The notes: a model not told the origin generated them from the sequence alone. DNA of 25,640 nucleotides from Methylacidiphilum caldifontis (GCA_945860255.1 CAMAQI010000013.1:1-25640), one strand, 5' to 3'; counted from the stretch's first letter, positions 6,089 through 14,295 are shown. Made by a program: numbers and translations.

Positions 6089-7080
6089 GTTCCCTTTTCA
6101 ATCAGTATCGGGTCGAGGAATTACTTTTAGCGACGGGCACTCTTCAGAAACGACTTTGGCAGGAGGCGGGAGAGCTGCGTGATGCCGTTTTTGGCAAGGA
6201 GGTTTTTATCCGTGGGGTGATTGAGGTTTCGAATTTCTGCCGTCAAAATTGTGACTACTGTGGAATGAGGCGCGATAATCAGAAATTGGATCGATATCGA
6301 ATGAATTCGGATGAAATTTTCGATCATCTTCAATCGATTCTTCCTGCCTCCGTTCGCGATATTAATTTTCAAACAGGCGAGGATGTCGTTGCCGTCCGCG
6401 AAACGATCCTGCCGCTGGTTCGCCGGATTAAAAAAGAGAGTCGGTTGGGAATTAGTCTTTGCTTGGGAACATTAGAGAGCAAAGATTATGACCAGCTCCG
6501 CGAGGCAGGGGGAGAATATTATATTATCAAAATTGAATCCGGAAATGAGGCTCATTTTAAGGCGATTCATGCACCCGGTACTTTGGCAAAAAGAATTGAG
6601 GCGATTCACTATCTTGCGACTACCGGATGGCAGGTCTCTTCCGGTTTTATTGCTGGGCTTCCGGATCAGACAAAGGAACACTTTCTAGAAACGTTAAATC
6701 TTCTTCATCGACTCCCTTTACGAGGGACGAGTGTGAGTCCTTTTATTCCGGGGGAGAACACTCCGTATGAGGGGGCGGGAGTGATGTCCGGAGTCGAGGC
6801 GTTGAATTCAGTGGCGATTTTGCGTTTACAGAATCCAGATCGCATTATTCCTGCGGTCAGTGCCTTTAATATTGTTCATGAAGAGGGCTATCGGCTTGCC
6901 TTAGAGGCCGGTGCGAACTTAGGAACGATCAATCTCACTCCCGAGCGGCAACGGGAAGACTATCAGCTCTATACCAAGCACCGGGTGATCATGAATCAAG
7001 AGCGTGTTTTAAAAGCGATTGAAAAAGCGGGTCTGACTCCCTCTGAGAAAAGTATGATTCGATTTTTGAAGAAGATTTGA
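6085..7080 (+). CDS. HydE-like radical SAM enzyme
   Basis: 331 aa from the GTG at 6085, chosen for its GGAGGGAG site and GTGA overlap; an in-frame extension to 5851 only reads through the upstream gene. The cluster motif CRQNCDYC gives Cys52, Cys56 and Cys59 (CxxxCxxC), binding the [4Fe-4S] that cleaves S-adenosylmethionine. Around it, IEVSNFCRQNCDYCGMRRDN, the later GFIAGLPDQTKEHFLE and the C-terminal GANLGTINLTPERQREDY match the HydE/PylB/BioB barrel group, and HydE best. HydE itself helps build the [FeFe]-hydrogenase H-cluster, but no hydF, hydG or hydrogenase gene lies nearby. HydE-like proteins outside hydrogenase clusters have unknown substrates. Coupling to a membrane transporter is unusual. 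Confidence 0.85.
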   Translation: MSSLFNQYRVEELLLATGTLQKRLWQEAGELRDAVFGKEVFIRGVIEVSNFCRQNCDYCGMRRDNQKLDRYRMNSDEIFDHLQSILPASVRDINFQTGEDVVAVRETILPLVRRIKKESRLGISLCLGTLESKDYDQLREAGGEYYIIKIESGNEAHFKAIHAPGTLAKRIEAIHYLATTGWQVSSGFIAGLPDQTKEHFLETLNLLHRLPLRGTSVSPFIPGENTPYEGAGVMSGVEALNSVAILRLQNPDRIIPAVSAFNIVHEEGYRLALEAGANLGTINLTPERQREDYQLYTKHRVIMNQERVLKAIEKAGLTPSEKSMIRFLKKI

Positions 7081-7106
7081 CTTTGTGTTTTCGTTGCTCC
7101 TCGTGA
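7081..7106 (+). repeat. Copy of the CTTTGTGTTTTCGT dispersed repeat
   Basis: The first 14 bases match the right arm of the inverted repeat at 4215-4242 exactly, and the remainder is looser (ending CGTGA against TGTGA). It begins on the base after the radical SAM stop codon. Confidence 0.55.
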
Positions 7107-7153
7107 AGGGTGACTCCCTCTAGGTGGAGGGGAACGACTTTGCGGCAACGGGA

Positions 7154-8305
7154 TTAATCAAAGAGACGGCGCAGCTGCCAACGGAGGAGGGAGGTATGAT
7201 GGGAGACGAAACCGGAGGCGATGAGGGCGATTCCGGCGGCGAGTTGGATAAAACGGGATTCCGTCCATCCGGGGGTGGGGTCGAGGTGGAAGAGATCGGC
7301 GGTAAAGACGAGGATGACAACAATTACCCCCGATCCGATGACCAGTAGTCTCATCACGATCAAGAGAGTGATTTGGGCGGGGGAAAGAACTTTGAGTCCC
7401 ATCATTTTATAAGACCATCGACTGAAAAGTTGATTTTGAAGAAAGATCCCCGCAAGAACGAGTAGGAGACCTGCGATGAACTGACATCGGCGAGGCCAAC
7501 CCCATCCGGGAGTGGGATCGAGACCAAGAAGATCAGCTCCTCCCACAAGGATCATCGTGATCGATCCGGAGATCAGAAGAATGGCGCGTGCAAACCAAGT
7601 GACAACAGTTCGAATCTTTTTTAAGACGGTGCGACCGAATTTTTTCATGAGCCAAATATGAATCGATCGGTCATAGAGAAGATAGCCAGCAAGAAGCAGG
7701 GTGATTCCAGCGACAAATTGCATTTTTCGAGTATAACCCCAACCGGGAGTTGGATCGATTCCAAGCCAATCGGCAGCAAGAACAAGAAAAGAGCAGACGA
7801 TCCCAACAGCGGCAAAGAGGACGCGAGTAAAAATTAAGATAGAGAAAGAGATCGCTCTCCAAAATTCAATGCCACAGCGACGGGTGATCGATTTCTGAAT
7901 AGGGTCGCGCCACCAGTAAATCCAGAGCGTCATGAGCGCAAGAGCAAAAGCAAAGAGGATTCCTTCAATGGGGGAGGAGAGGTGTTTCGGGTGAGACGAA
8001 GAGAGAGAGAGTTTCAGAAAAAGGAAAAGAGAGAGAATCATTCCAGAAAAAACAGAGGAACGGATCGTGAGAAGAGCGCTAAGGAGTAGAGGGGAAAGGA
8101 GGCGCGGAAAATCGGTCTGAAGAAAAATTCGTTTCATTTTCCATGAGCCGAGAAGAATCGATTGAACGACGCCGATAGAGCCCAAGAGCTGAAGAGCGGT
8201 TGCGAGGAGTAATTGTGCTGCAGGGGTTTGAAGACTCAGAATCATTGCCCCGATTCCACCAAGAAAGCTCAGCAGTCGAAAAAGGGTTAAGATTCGATTT
8301 CCCAT
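7154..8305 (-). CDS. Membrane protein with three 79-residue DPTPGW repeats
   Basis: 383 aa, strongly hydrophobic, with about ten predicted membrane segments. No known family recognised. DPTPGW appears at residues 184-189, 263-268 and 342-347, exactly 79 residues apart each time. Each unit is a basic stretch, a long hydrophobic helix ending in (A/G)ADLxxLDPTPGW, a short polar turn with Arg, then Q-hxAG-hhLhhAG forming a second helix. The N-terminal 50 residues look like a fourth, decayed unit without DPTPGW. So the protein arose by tandem duplication of a two-helix hairpin, with the DPTPGW turns all on one membrane face. It starts 12 bases after the prepilin-like gene, so they are cotranscribed. 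Function unknown. Confidence 0.8.
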   Translation of the reverse strand: MGNRILTLFRLLSFLGGIGAMILSLQTPAAQLLLATALQLLGSIGVVQSILLGSWKMKRIFLQTDFPRLLSPLLLSALLTIRSSVFSGMILSLFLFLKLSLSSSHPKHLSSPIEGILFAFALALMTLWIYWWRDPIQKSITRRCGIEFWRAISFSILIFTRVLFAAVGIVCSFLVLAADWLGIDPTPGWGYTRKMQFVAGITLLLAGYLLYDRSIHIWLMKKFGRTVLKKIRTVVTWFARAILLISGSITMILVGGADLLGLDPTPGWGWPRRCQFIAGLLLVLAGIFLQNQLFSRWSYKMMGLKVLSPAQITLLIVMRLLVIGSGVIVVILVFTADLFHLDPTPGWTESRFIQLAAGIALIASGFVSHHTSLLRWQLRRLFD

Positions 8306-8317
8306 AATGACTTGAAA

Positions 8318-8974
8318 TTATTGAGAGGAAGCTGCTGTTGCGAAATCTTCTTCACGAAGAACTTCAACACGGCCGGTGAGGGAGCTGATTCGAATAACCG
8401 CTTTTTGCGGTTTAGTGCCGAGGCTTTGGACTCCCCACTGAATTCCGCGTGTTGTTTTTTTCTCACTATTCAAGGAGGCTTCTCCTTGGGAGGAGAATTG
8501 AATCATCGAATCAAATTGAATCTCTTTTCCCGCAACCTTCTGAATGATTGCTAAAGAGGTTCCTTCAGAGAGGAGAGATAATTCTTCGACTTGAGGAATA
8601 AATTCTTCATTCAATTGCATGTTTTTAACGATCAGCGGTTTCGCTGTCGGAGCCCAATCGGAATCATCGTTGTTATTAATGATTTCCGCGCTCTCGGAGT
8701 TATCTCCCTTGTAGGTCAGAGAAAGGATCACGAGATCTTGGTTATCCATAGCAATTAATAAACGAATGGGGGTACGGGTCGAGAGCGATTGAGCTTGAGC
8801 GAGTTCCAAAGCCCCAGAGATTTGACTCAATCCTTTTGAGAAATCTTGGGAGCCTTGTCCGGAAAAGGCTTTCATTCCGATTCCCATGAGAATCGACATA
8901 ATCGCTAAAACTACGAGAATTTCGATGAGTGAAAAGGCTCTTTTAGTTCGGAGGGAGGGAGTCATGGGTTCCAT
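8318..8974 (-). CDS. Type IV pilin-like / type II secretion pseudopilin (GspH-like)
   Basis: 218 aa from the ATG at 8974. The class III leader ends KRA and is followed by FSLIEILVVLAIMSILMGIG (residues 14-33), with Glu at position 5 of the mature protein, as prepilin peptidase needs. The residue before the cut is Ala rather than the usual Gly, a variant common in Verrucomicrobiota and Planctomycetes. The body has a pilin-like beta region and an unusual acidic stretch (DNSESAEIINNNDDSD) near 95-110. Starts at 8965 (ATG) and 9001 (TTG) are also possible; 8974 has GAGG nine bases upstream. No secretion ATPase or peptidase is nearby, so it may be a minor or specialised pseudopilin. Confidence 0.82.
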   Translation of the reverse strand: MEPMTPSLRTKRAFSLIEILVVLAIMSILMGIGMKAFSGQGSQDFSKGLSQISGALELAQAQSLSTRTPIRLLIAMDNQDLVILSLTYKGDNSESAEIINNNDDSDWAPTAKPLIVKNMQLNEEFIPQVEELSLLSEGTSLAIIQKVAGKEIQFDSMIQFSSQGEASLNSEKKTTRGIQWGVQSLGTKPQKAVIRISSLTGRVEVLREEDFATAASSQ

Positions 8975-9090
8975 TCTTCCAAACCTCTGAGGAAGAGACA
9001 AGCGTTAAGTATCAGGGAAGAGTCCCCCCTCTTTCGATGAAAAAGATTTCTGTAAATTTTAAAATCTGCCACTAAGGTTGTTGAGAACTT

Positions 9091-10071
9091 ATGAACCTTC
9101 GAATTGATCAACTCCACTATTCCATCGGAGGGAATCGAATTTTGAATAATCTGCAGCTGGAGGTTCGTTCAGGAGAGATGTTCTTTCTCTTAGGACCTTC
9201 GGGCTGTGGGAAGACGAGTTTGATTCGAATCATTGCAGGATTCGTGGAGCCAGACCAAGGAGAGATTGGGTTTGGGAATCGTCGAATGAATGGGGTATCG
9301 CCTCAGGATCGTAAAACGGCACTTGTTTTTCAGAATTATGCCCTTTGGCCGCATCTGACCGTGTTCCAGAATGTTGCCTTCGGACTTGAGCAGCAAAAGC
9401 TTTTAAAAAGTGAGATTCAATCCAAGACCGTTCAGGCATTAAAGCAGGTCCGGATGGAGCTCTTTGCCGATCGCACACCCGCCCAGCTTTCGGGAGGACA
9501 GCAACAGCGAGTCGCTTTAGCGAGGGCACTCGTTGTTGGGCCTCAGCTTTTGATGTTGGATGAACCGTTGAGCAATTTAGATGCGCGACTCCGGATGGAT
9601 ATGAGAGATGAGATTTTGATGCTTCATCAAAAAACGAAAGTGACGAGTCTTTATGTGACTCATGATCAAGAAGAGGCCTTATCGATGGCGGATCGAATCG
9701 CGGTAATGAATCAGGGGAGAGTGGAGCAAATCGGGACTCCTCGAGAGATTTATGAAAAGCCTCAGAACCTCTTTGTTGCCTCCTTTATGGGAGAGGTGAA
9801 TTGGTATGAGGGAGCCAGCTCTGCACTCGGTCGGCTTTTGGGAGCAGGGGGGAAAGAGAAGGTCGGCTTCCGCCCCGAACAGGTCAAGATTGTCGGAGCG
9901 GGGGCAGGATTTCCAGTAAAAGTAGAGCAAGTTCTCTATCGAGGTCGTGAGAATATGGTTTATGCCTTAAGTGCCGAAGGGGATCGGGTCAAGATTTTAA
10001 CAACCGATTTTTTTAAAAAAGGGGAGACGATTGATCTCGATCTCGATGAAAAATCACTTTTTAGATTTTAA
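9091..10071 (+). CDS. ABC transporter ATP-binding protein, FbpC/PotA type
   Basis: 326 aa. Energises import of ferric ion, polyamine or a similar solute. All ATPase motifs are intact: Walker A GPSGCGKT at 35-42, Q-loop Gln81, signature LSGGQQQR at 133-140, Walker B LLMLDEP at 153-159, D-loop SNLD at 161-164 and switch His191. After about residue 235 comes a TOBE-like beta domain (VGFRPEQVKI, then LYRGRENMVYAL), typical of FbpC/PotA/MalK importers. The matching permease and binding protein are not in the window; instead a sugar transferase follows 22 bases later in the same direction. FbpC is the nearest group by overall look, but the substrate cannot be decided without its partners. Confidence 0.88.
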   Translation: MNLRIDQLHYSIGGNRILNNLQLEVRSGEMFFLLGPSGCGKTSLIRIIAGFVEPDQGEIGFGNRRMNGVSPQDRKTALVFQNYALWPHLTVFQNVAFGLEQQKLLKSEIQSKTVQALKQVRMELFADRTPAQLSGGQQQRVALARALVVGPQLLMLDEPLSNLDARLRMDMRDEILMLHQKTKVTSLYVTHDQEEALSMADRIAVMNQGRVEQIGTPREIYEKPQNLFVASFMGEVNWYEGASSALGRLLGAGGKEKVGFRPEQVKIVGAGAGFPVKVEQVLYRGRENMVYALSAEGDRVKILTTDFFKKGETIDLDLDEKSLFRF

Positions 10072-10093
10072 GGGAGATTAACAAAACCTTTTT

Positions 10094-11458
10094 ATGTTTA
10101 AAACACGGATTGTCGGGATCTATCAAGCGTTGACGCTGTTGGAGCTTGGATTAAGCCAAGCTCTGTACTGGCTCTCTTTGGGGTTGTTTCGAAAATATTA
10201 TACCGGCGGCTTTTTCTTTGATATCGATGCCTACCTCGGGTGTGCCTTCGTTTTGTTTATTTCGTTAGTGATTCTTTTTTGGAAAACAGACTTTCAACAG
10301 GTCGGATTGATCTCTCCTTCATTTTTACATTCCTATCGATGGAGCTTTCAGAGGACGATTGTTGGATTAGGATCGATTCTCCTTTATTTATTTGTGACGA
10401 AAAACGAGACCGTTTCTCGATCCTTTATGTTTACCCATTTTGGGATTCAGTTTATCACTATTTTCCTAACACATCGTTACTTTCCGGAGTTTTTTGCGGC
10501 CTTGAGCTTTAAGGGACGGCGTCGACAAAATGCGCTTTTAATCGGCCCCTTAAAAAAAGCGGTTCGAATGAAAAACTGGATTCAGCAAAAGGGAATGTTA
10601 GGAATCCGACCCGTTGGAGTCATTTCTCAAGATGCGGTGGAGGGAGAATTTTCAGGATTAAAGATTATTTCTCCTAACGAGCGAATTGAATCCGTTTTAA
10701 AAGAACACAAGATTAGCCATGTTATTTTATTGGAGCTTCCGGAACGTAAAAAGGAGCTTGCAGGGTTGTTTGCTCTTTTTGAAAAAAATGCCGTTCGGCT
10801 CGTCATTGTGAATGATTTGGAGGAGACCTTAGGACATTCGGTGGTGATGATTGAAGATGATGGGTATCAGCTCATTGGAATGAGAACCGAGCCTCTTGAG
10901 AATCCGTTAAATCGGGCAATGAAACGAATCTTGGATGTTCTGATTTCACTTCCCGTGATTTTAATTCTTTTGCCGATGGTGATGCTTCTTGTGAAATGGT
11001 ATCAACGTAAACAATCCCCAGGCCCTTTATTTGTTTTTCAGAGAAGAGGCGGGATGCAGGCGCAATCTTTTGAGATGTTAAAATTTAGAACGATGCATCC
11101 TAATCATCGGACGATCGCCAAACAGGCGACTAAAGGAGATAATCGAATTTATCCTGCCGGAGTCTGGATGCGTAAATATAGCATCGACGAGATTCCGCAG
11201 TTCTGGAATGTTTTCAAAGGCGAAATGAGTGTCATCGGTCCACGTCCGCATTTAATTGAGCATGATGCCTCTTTTGCAGAGGTGACGAAAAATTATTTGG
11301 TTCGTTCTTATGTGAAACCGGGGATCACGGGAATGTCTCAGGTGAAAGGATTGCGTGGGGCAACGAGTAATCCCACGGACTTATATGATCGTGTGGCCTC
11401 CGATATCTATTACATTGAGAATTGGTCTTTGAGAATGGATCTGGAGATTATCTTGTAA
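10094..11458 (+). CDS. Undecaprenyl-phosphate sugar-1-phosphate transferase (WbaP/WcaJ type), C-terminus cut short
   Basis: 454 aa. Starts surface polysaccharide synthesis by moving a sugar phosphate onto undecaprenyl phosphate in the inner membrane. Four N-terminal membrane helices (about 10-30, 45-63, 85-102, 112-128), a cytoplasmic Rossmann-like linker (145-265), then the catalytic domain with its re-entrant helix (KRILDVLISLPVILILLP, 277-294), KFRTM at 330-334, the Asp365-Glu366 pair in SIDEIPQFWNVFKGEMSVIGPRP, and KPGITGMSQV. It stops at MDLEIIL. In frame beyond the TAA the text reads TFRHLFLPPSSAV and stops again at 11498-11500. That is the normal tail of this family (xTxxxxxxPPxxAV), so the TAA replaces one codon. 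The core is intact; activity is uncertain. Confidence 0.88.
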   Translation: MFKTRIVGIYQALTLLELGLSQALYWLSLGLFRKYYTGGFFFDIDAYLGCAFVLFISLVILFWKTDFQQVGLISPSFLHSYRWSFQRTIVGLGSILLYLFVTKNETVSRSFMFTHFGIQFITIFLTHRYFPEFFAALSFKGRRRQNALLIGPLKKAVRMKNWIQQKGMLGIRPVGVISQDAVEGEFSGLKIISPNERIESVLKEHKISHVILLELPERKKELAGLFALFEKNAVRLVIVNDLEETLGHSVVMIEDDGYQLIGMRTEPLENPLNRAMKRILDVLISLPVILILLPMVMLLVKWYQRKQSPGPLFVFQRRGGMQAQSFEMLKFRTMHPNHRTIAKQATKGDNRIYPAGVWMRKYSIDEIPQFWNVFKGEMSVIGPRPHLIEHDASFAEVTKNYLVRSYVKPGITGMSQVKGLRGATSNPTDLYDRVASDIYYIENWSLRMDLEIIL

Positions 11459-11500
11459 ACCTTTCGACATCTTTTCCTCCCCCCCTCCTCCGCGGTATAA
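11456..11500 (+). pseudogene. Detached C-terminal tail of the sugar transferase
   Basis: TAA at 11456-11458 is followed in the same frame by 13 codons, TFRHLFLPPSSAV, and a second TAA at 11498-11500. They continue the family consensus after LEIIL without a gap. One base change (for example AAA or CAA to TAA) explains the break. Confidence 0.65.
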
Positions 11501-11517
11501 CTCAACGCTCTGTTTCA

Positions 11518-11964
11518 ATGAAACGACGAACCCCTCACTCTCTTATTGATCCTGCGCTTCTTGAGGAGGTCAAAGCAGTCTATCGGGATCTTGCGCAACG
11601 CCCTATCAACAGGGGGTGCGAGCGGCGTACAGAGTGCTGTCATTTTAAAATTACTGGAGAAACGCCCTATCTGACAAAGGGAGAGGCATTGGTGGCAGCA
11701 AAAGCATGGAAGGCCACGGGACGCTCCAAGCTTCCAGAGAAAAAAAAAGGCTCTTGTCCCTTTCTCGAAGAGGGGAGCGGAAAATGTTTTATTTATGAAG
11801 GGAGACCCTTTGGCTGCCGCACTCATTTTTGTAAGGCGGCAGGAGGGCCTTACGCACGACGTGAGGTGATCGATTTGATTCGTCGATTAGAAGCGGTCGA
11901 CCTGGCTTTAAAAGGAGAGGGGCCGCTGGCTTTACCGACGGCGATTCAGAGAGTCCTTTCTTAA
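11518..11964 (+). CDS. YkgJ-type Cys-cluster protein
   Basis: 148 aa from the ATG at 11518. Cysteines fall in the YkgJ pattern: GCERRTECCHF (residues 34-44), then CPFL, KCFIYEGRPFGCRTHFC later, giving an N-terminal CxxxxxxCC and a C-terminal group of four. The family is thought to bind zinc or an iron-sulfur cluster; its reaction is unknown. The C-terminus is helical and basic. It starts 18 bases after the original stop of the sugar transferase and has no clear ribosome binding site. No link to polysaccharide synthesis is evident beyond position. Confidence 0.8.
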   Translation: MKRRTPHSLIDPALLEEVKAVYRDLAQRPINRGCERRTECCHFKITGETPYLTKGEALVAAKAWKATGRSKLPEKKKGSCPFLEEGSGKCFIYEGRPFGCRTHFCKAAGGPYARREVIDLIRRLEAVDLALKGEGPLALPTAIQRVLS

Positions 11965-12010
11965 TTTGTGATTCTTGACTTCGTTTTCGCTGAAGGGCAG
12001 CGTCTTTCCT

Positions 12011-12676
12011 ATGTCAAAATATCTTTATGCCGATGCCAATCAAAAGCCAGTTGGGCCGGTGTCCCTAGAGGCCTTAGATCATCTCTGTAAAGAAAGTTTA
12101 ATTTCAGAAAGAACCTTGATCATTGAAGAGGGGGGGAGCTCTTGGGTAGCCTATGGAGATCTTTTGAAGAAGAGGCGAAACGAAGAAAGGGCAAGTGCTG
12201 TTGTGGATCAGGTTGAAAAAGTGGGAAAAGTTGTCAGATCGCTTCCGTGGGTTGATTTTTTTGTCGGATTTGTTTTGATTATCATACAAGTTTTGACGCT
12301 CCCTTGGGTATTAATCAAAGGGGCTGCGGCTTTAGTGGTAGAGTGGGGAGCCAAGCGCGAGCTTCCGACTTCACAATCGGAGGTCCCGGTGCTCACTTTT
12401 TTGACCGTTGTTTTACGACCTCTATGGGTATTGCTTGCTGTATTCTTTGGAGTGATTATTTGTATAAGTTCTTTATTTATGGATCGAACCTACTATTGGT
12501 TTTGGGGATCGGTATCTCGGACTCCAGTTGATCGAATTGCGGAGTTCATTGTCGGAATCGGGGGTGTCTATTTTGGCGTGATTCTGATCAGTTTTTGTTT
12601 TGATCTTGCCTCTCTGTTTATCGGTATGGCAAATAGTCTTAAGGAAATGAGCCGAAAGAGTTCGGCAAAAGATTGA
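12011..12676 (+). CDS. GYF_2-domain membrane protein
   Basis: 221 aa from the ATG at 12011; a longer frame from 11975 lacks the domain start. Residues 3-55 form a GYF_2 (DUF4339) domain: YLYADANQKPVGPVSLEAL, then a hydrophobic step and SSWVAYGDLL, the usual Y/W, GP and W positions. A charged linker leads to membrane segments at about 83-108, 135-156 and 177-200. GYF_2 proteins with membrane tails are plentiful in Verrucomicrobiota and Planctomycetes, where the domain is thought to bind proline-rich peptides. Partner unknown. The gene ends inside a hairpin at 12669-12699. Confidence 0.75.
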   Translation: MSKYLYADANQKPVGPVSLEALDHLCKESLISERTLIIEEGGSSWVAYGDLLKKRRNEERASAVVDQVEKVGKVVRSLPWVDFFVGFVLIIIQVLTLPWVLIKGAAALVVEWGAKRELPTSQSEVPVLTFLTVVLRPLWVLLAVFFGVIICISSLFMDRTYYWFWGSVSRTPVDRIAEFIVGIGGVYFGVILISFCFDLASLFIGMANSLKEMSRKSSAKD

Positions 12677-12699
12677 TCATTCATTGAAGGATCAATCTT
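12669..12699 (+). terminator. Hairpin at the end of the GYF_2 gene
   Basis: AAGATTGATC (12669-12678) and GATCAATCTT (12690-12699) form a perfect 10-base stem with an 11-base loop, overlapping the stop codon. No long T run follows, so it may be a weak terminator or an mRNA-protecting hairpin. Confidence 0.5.
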
Positions 12700-12839
12700 A
12701 ATCTATTGCAGAAATTCAAATGGATCTTCTTCAAGAGATCTCTCAAATCAGAAAAGCGTAAAACTTTTTTGCATCTTTTAGTGGAAAAAAGATAAATCTG
12801 AATTACGTTAATGAGAGTCCTGCCAGAGCTTGCCTTGAG

Positions 12840-13622
12840 ATGAGGGAGACTCTGAACGATCAAGCGCTCAAGGATCGAGAGCTTGGCATGGATGATGCTT
12901 GGATATTCTACGTGAACATGATGTCGCCACGAATGCCTTTTACAGGGGAAGATTTAAACTTCCTTTCCCAAGTTTTGGGAAAAGTTTCAGGTACCCCCGT
13001 CGCCGTTGATTCTTTAGTTCGTGATGAACAAAACTTAGATTTTCTCCTCGATCTTCCCGCCGTGAAGGAGGCTCTTTTAGATGAGCTCGGTTGTCTCAAA
13101 ATCTCTCCTCGATTTTACTTTTATATTTTAATCCGGGATGTTCTTCAAAGAGGGAGTATTAAGAGTCGGGGAATTTGTCATTACTTAGCCGAGGTTCTGG
13201 AGAGTTTTTCGAAAACCTCCTCCTTGACTCATCAAGGGGCGGAGGGGACTCCTCATTTTGCTTATGTCAGTGATCTTTTGATCGCCTTGCAAAAACTTCC
13301 TCCGAAGCAATCTTATCAATTGCGGGTTCATTTGGGGAACTACTCGTTATTTATGACCGGAATCTTTCACGAACGTTTAGAGCATTATTCAAAACGGCAT
13401 GGGGCACCGGGAATTCGTTTTTATGAGTCGATTGGGCAAAGTGCCTATCGAATGGCTGCGGATAATCAGATGGCAAAATCCGAGCATTTAGAGGAGGTGT
13501 TGTATGGGCTTTCAGAGGGATTTCATGAGGTTCGAGTGGCCTTGAACCATATGGTAGAAAAAACAATTCACTTTCATGGACACTCCTATGACCTTGATGC
13601 AGGAAATACAACAGTTACTTGA
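12840..13622 (+). CDS. Unrecognised conserved-type protein A of an overlapping pair
   Basis: 260 aa, soluble, mostly helical, no signal peptide or membrane segment. I cannot name a family. A central tract FYFYILIRDVLQRG and a C-terminal block with GIRFYESIGQSAYRMAA then EHLEEVLYGLSEGFHEVRVALNHM suggest a helical bundle; I have a vague recollection of similar ESIGxxxxRxAxxHxMA...FHEVRxALN sequences in uncharacterised proteins from Acidobacteria and relatives. The last 47 bases overlap gene B in another frame, so they are probably made together. Start is the ATG at 12840 with only a weak GAG in front; Met at 12888 is an alternative. Confidence 0.6.
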   Translation: MRETLNDQALKDRELGMDDAWIFYVNMMSPRMPFTGEDLNFLSQVLGKVSGTPVAVDSLVRDEQNLDFLLDLPAVKEALLDELGCLKISPRFYFYILIRDVLQRGSIKSRGICHYLAEVLESFSKTSSLTHQGAEGTPHFAYVSDLLIALQKLPPKQSYQLRVHLGNYSLFMTGIFHERLEHYSKRHGAPGIRFYESIGQSAYRMAADNQMAKSEHLEEVLYGLSEGFHEVRVALNHMVEKTIHFHGHSYDLDAGNTTVT

Positions 13623-14295
13623 AGGCACTTATTCAAAAACCGGGATCTCACTCGAGGATTGCTTGATTGGGTCTGACCGATGTGAGGAGCTCTCTCAATT
13701 AGCCGGAAGCCCTGAGCTCTCTCCGATTGCGCGGACCTTTCTTCGGCAAGAGGGAGACCGACTCCATATTGCGATCTATTATGCCGAACCATTAATTGAA
13801 TTGTTAGAGATTCATGATCCTCGAGAGGGGATATCGAATCAAAATATTGCGGCATTGATCCAGTTTACGGAAGAGATCGATCACGGAGTGCAAGCGGCAT
13901 TAGAATTTCAAAAAAAATCAACATTAGAATCGGATGGGGATCTGATCATGAATTTGGAGGTGATGGGAAAAGTCGATACCTTTATCGTGCTTGGAAAGTT
14001 CATCTGTTTCCATATGGGAGAGAGGACGCTCAATCCTGAGGCGAAGCGGTGGTTGACCGATCAGATCTTTGATAAGAGTTACGAGCTTTTTAAATCCCGA
14101 GTGATGGAGGCTCGGTATAAGCTCGCTCAAGAAGTCGCGGCAAAGTTTTTGAACTTTTTGAAATCGTCCCCTTTACCGGGAAGAAGAAGAATCTTACGCC
14201 GATTTGCGCGGATGAGCTGGGCGCAAAAAGTGGCCTTTACCGAGAAGGTCTCTCCCTCTGAAGTTCCCACGACTGAATTTTGTACCGTGGAATAG
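13576..14295 (+). CDS. Unrecognised conserved-type protein B of an overlapping pair
   Basis: 239 aa from the ATG at 13576 (other in-frame ATGs at 13588 and 13597). Soluble and helical. Features are FLRQEGDRLHIAIYYAEPLIELLE (about 54-77), IQFTEEIDHGVQAALEF (96-112), NLEVMGKVDTFIVLGKFICFH and an arginine-rich PGRRRILRRFARMSWAQKVAF near 203-223. The acidic-His pattern (EE.DH) together with E and H elsewhere could bind a metal, but this is a guess. It overlaps gene A by up to 47 bases and is the last gene before tRNA-Lys. Family not recognised. Confidence 0.6.
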   Translation: MDTPMTLMQEIQQLLEGTYSKTGISLEDCLIGSDRCEELSQLAGSPELSPIARTFLRQEGDRLHIAIYYAEPLIELLEIHDPREGISNQNIAALIQFTEEIDHGVQAALEFQKKSTLESDGDLIMNLEVMGKVDTFIVLGKFICFHMGERTLNPEAKRWLTDQIFDKSYELFKSRVMEARYKLAQEVAAKFLNFLKSSPLPGRRRILRRFARMSWAQKVAFTEKVSPSEVPTTEFCTVE

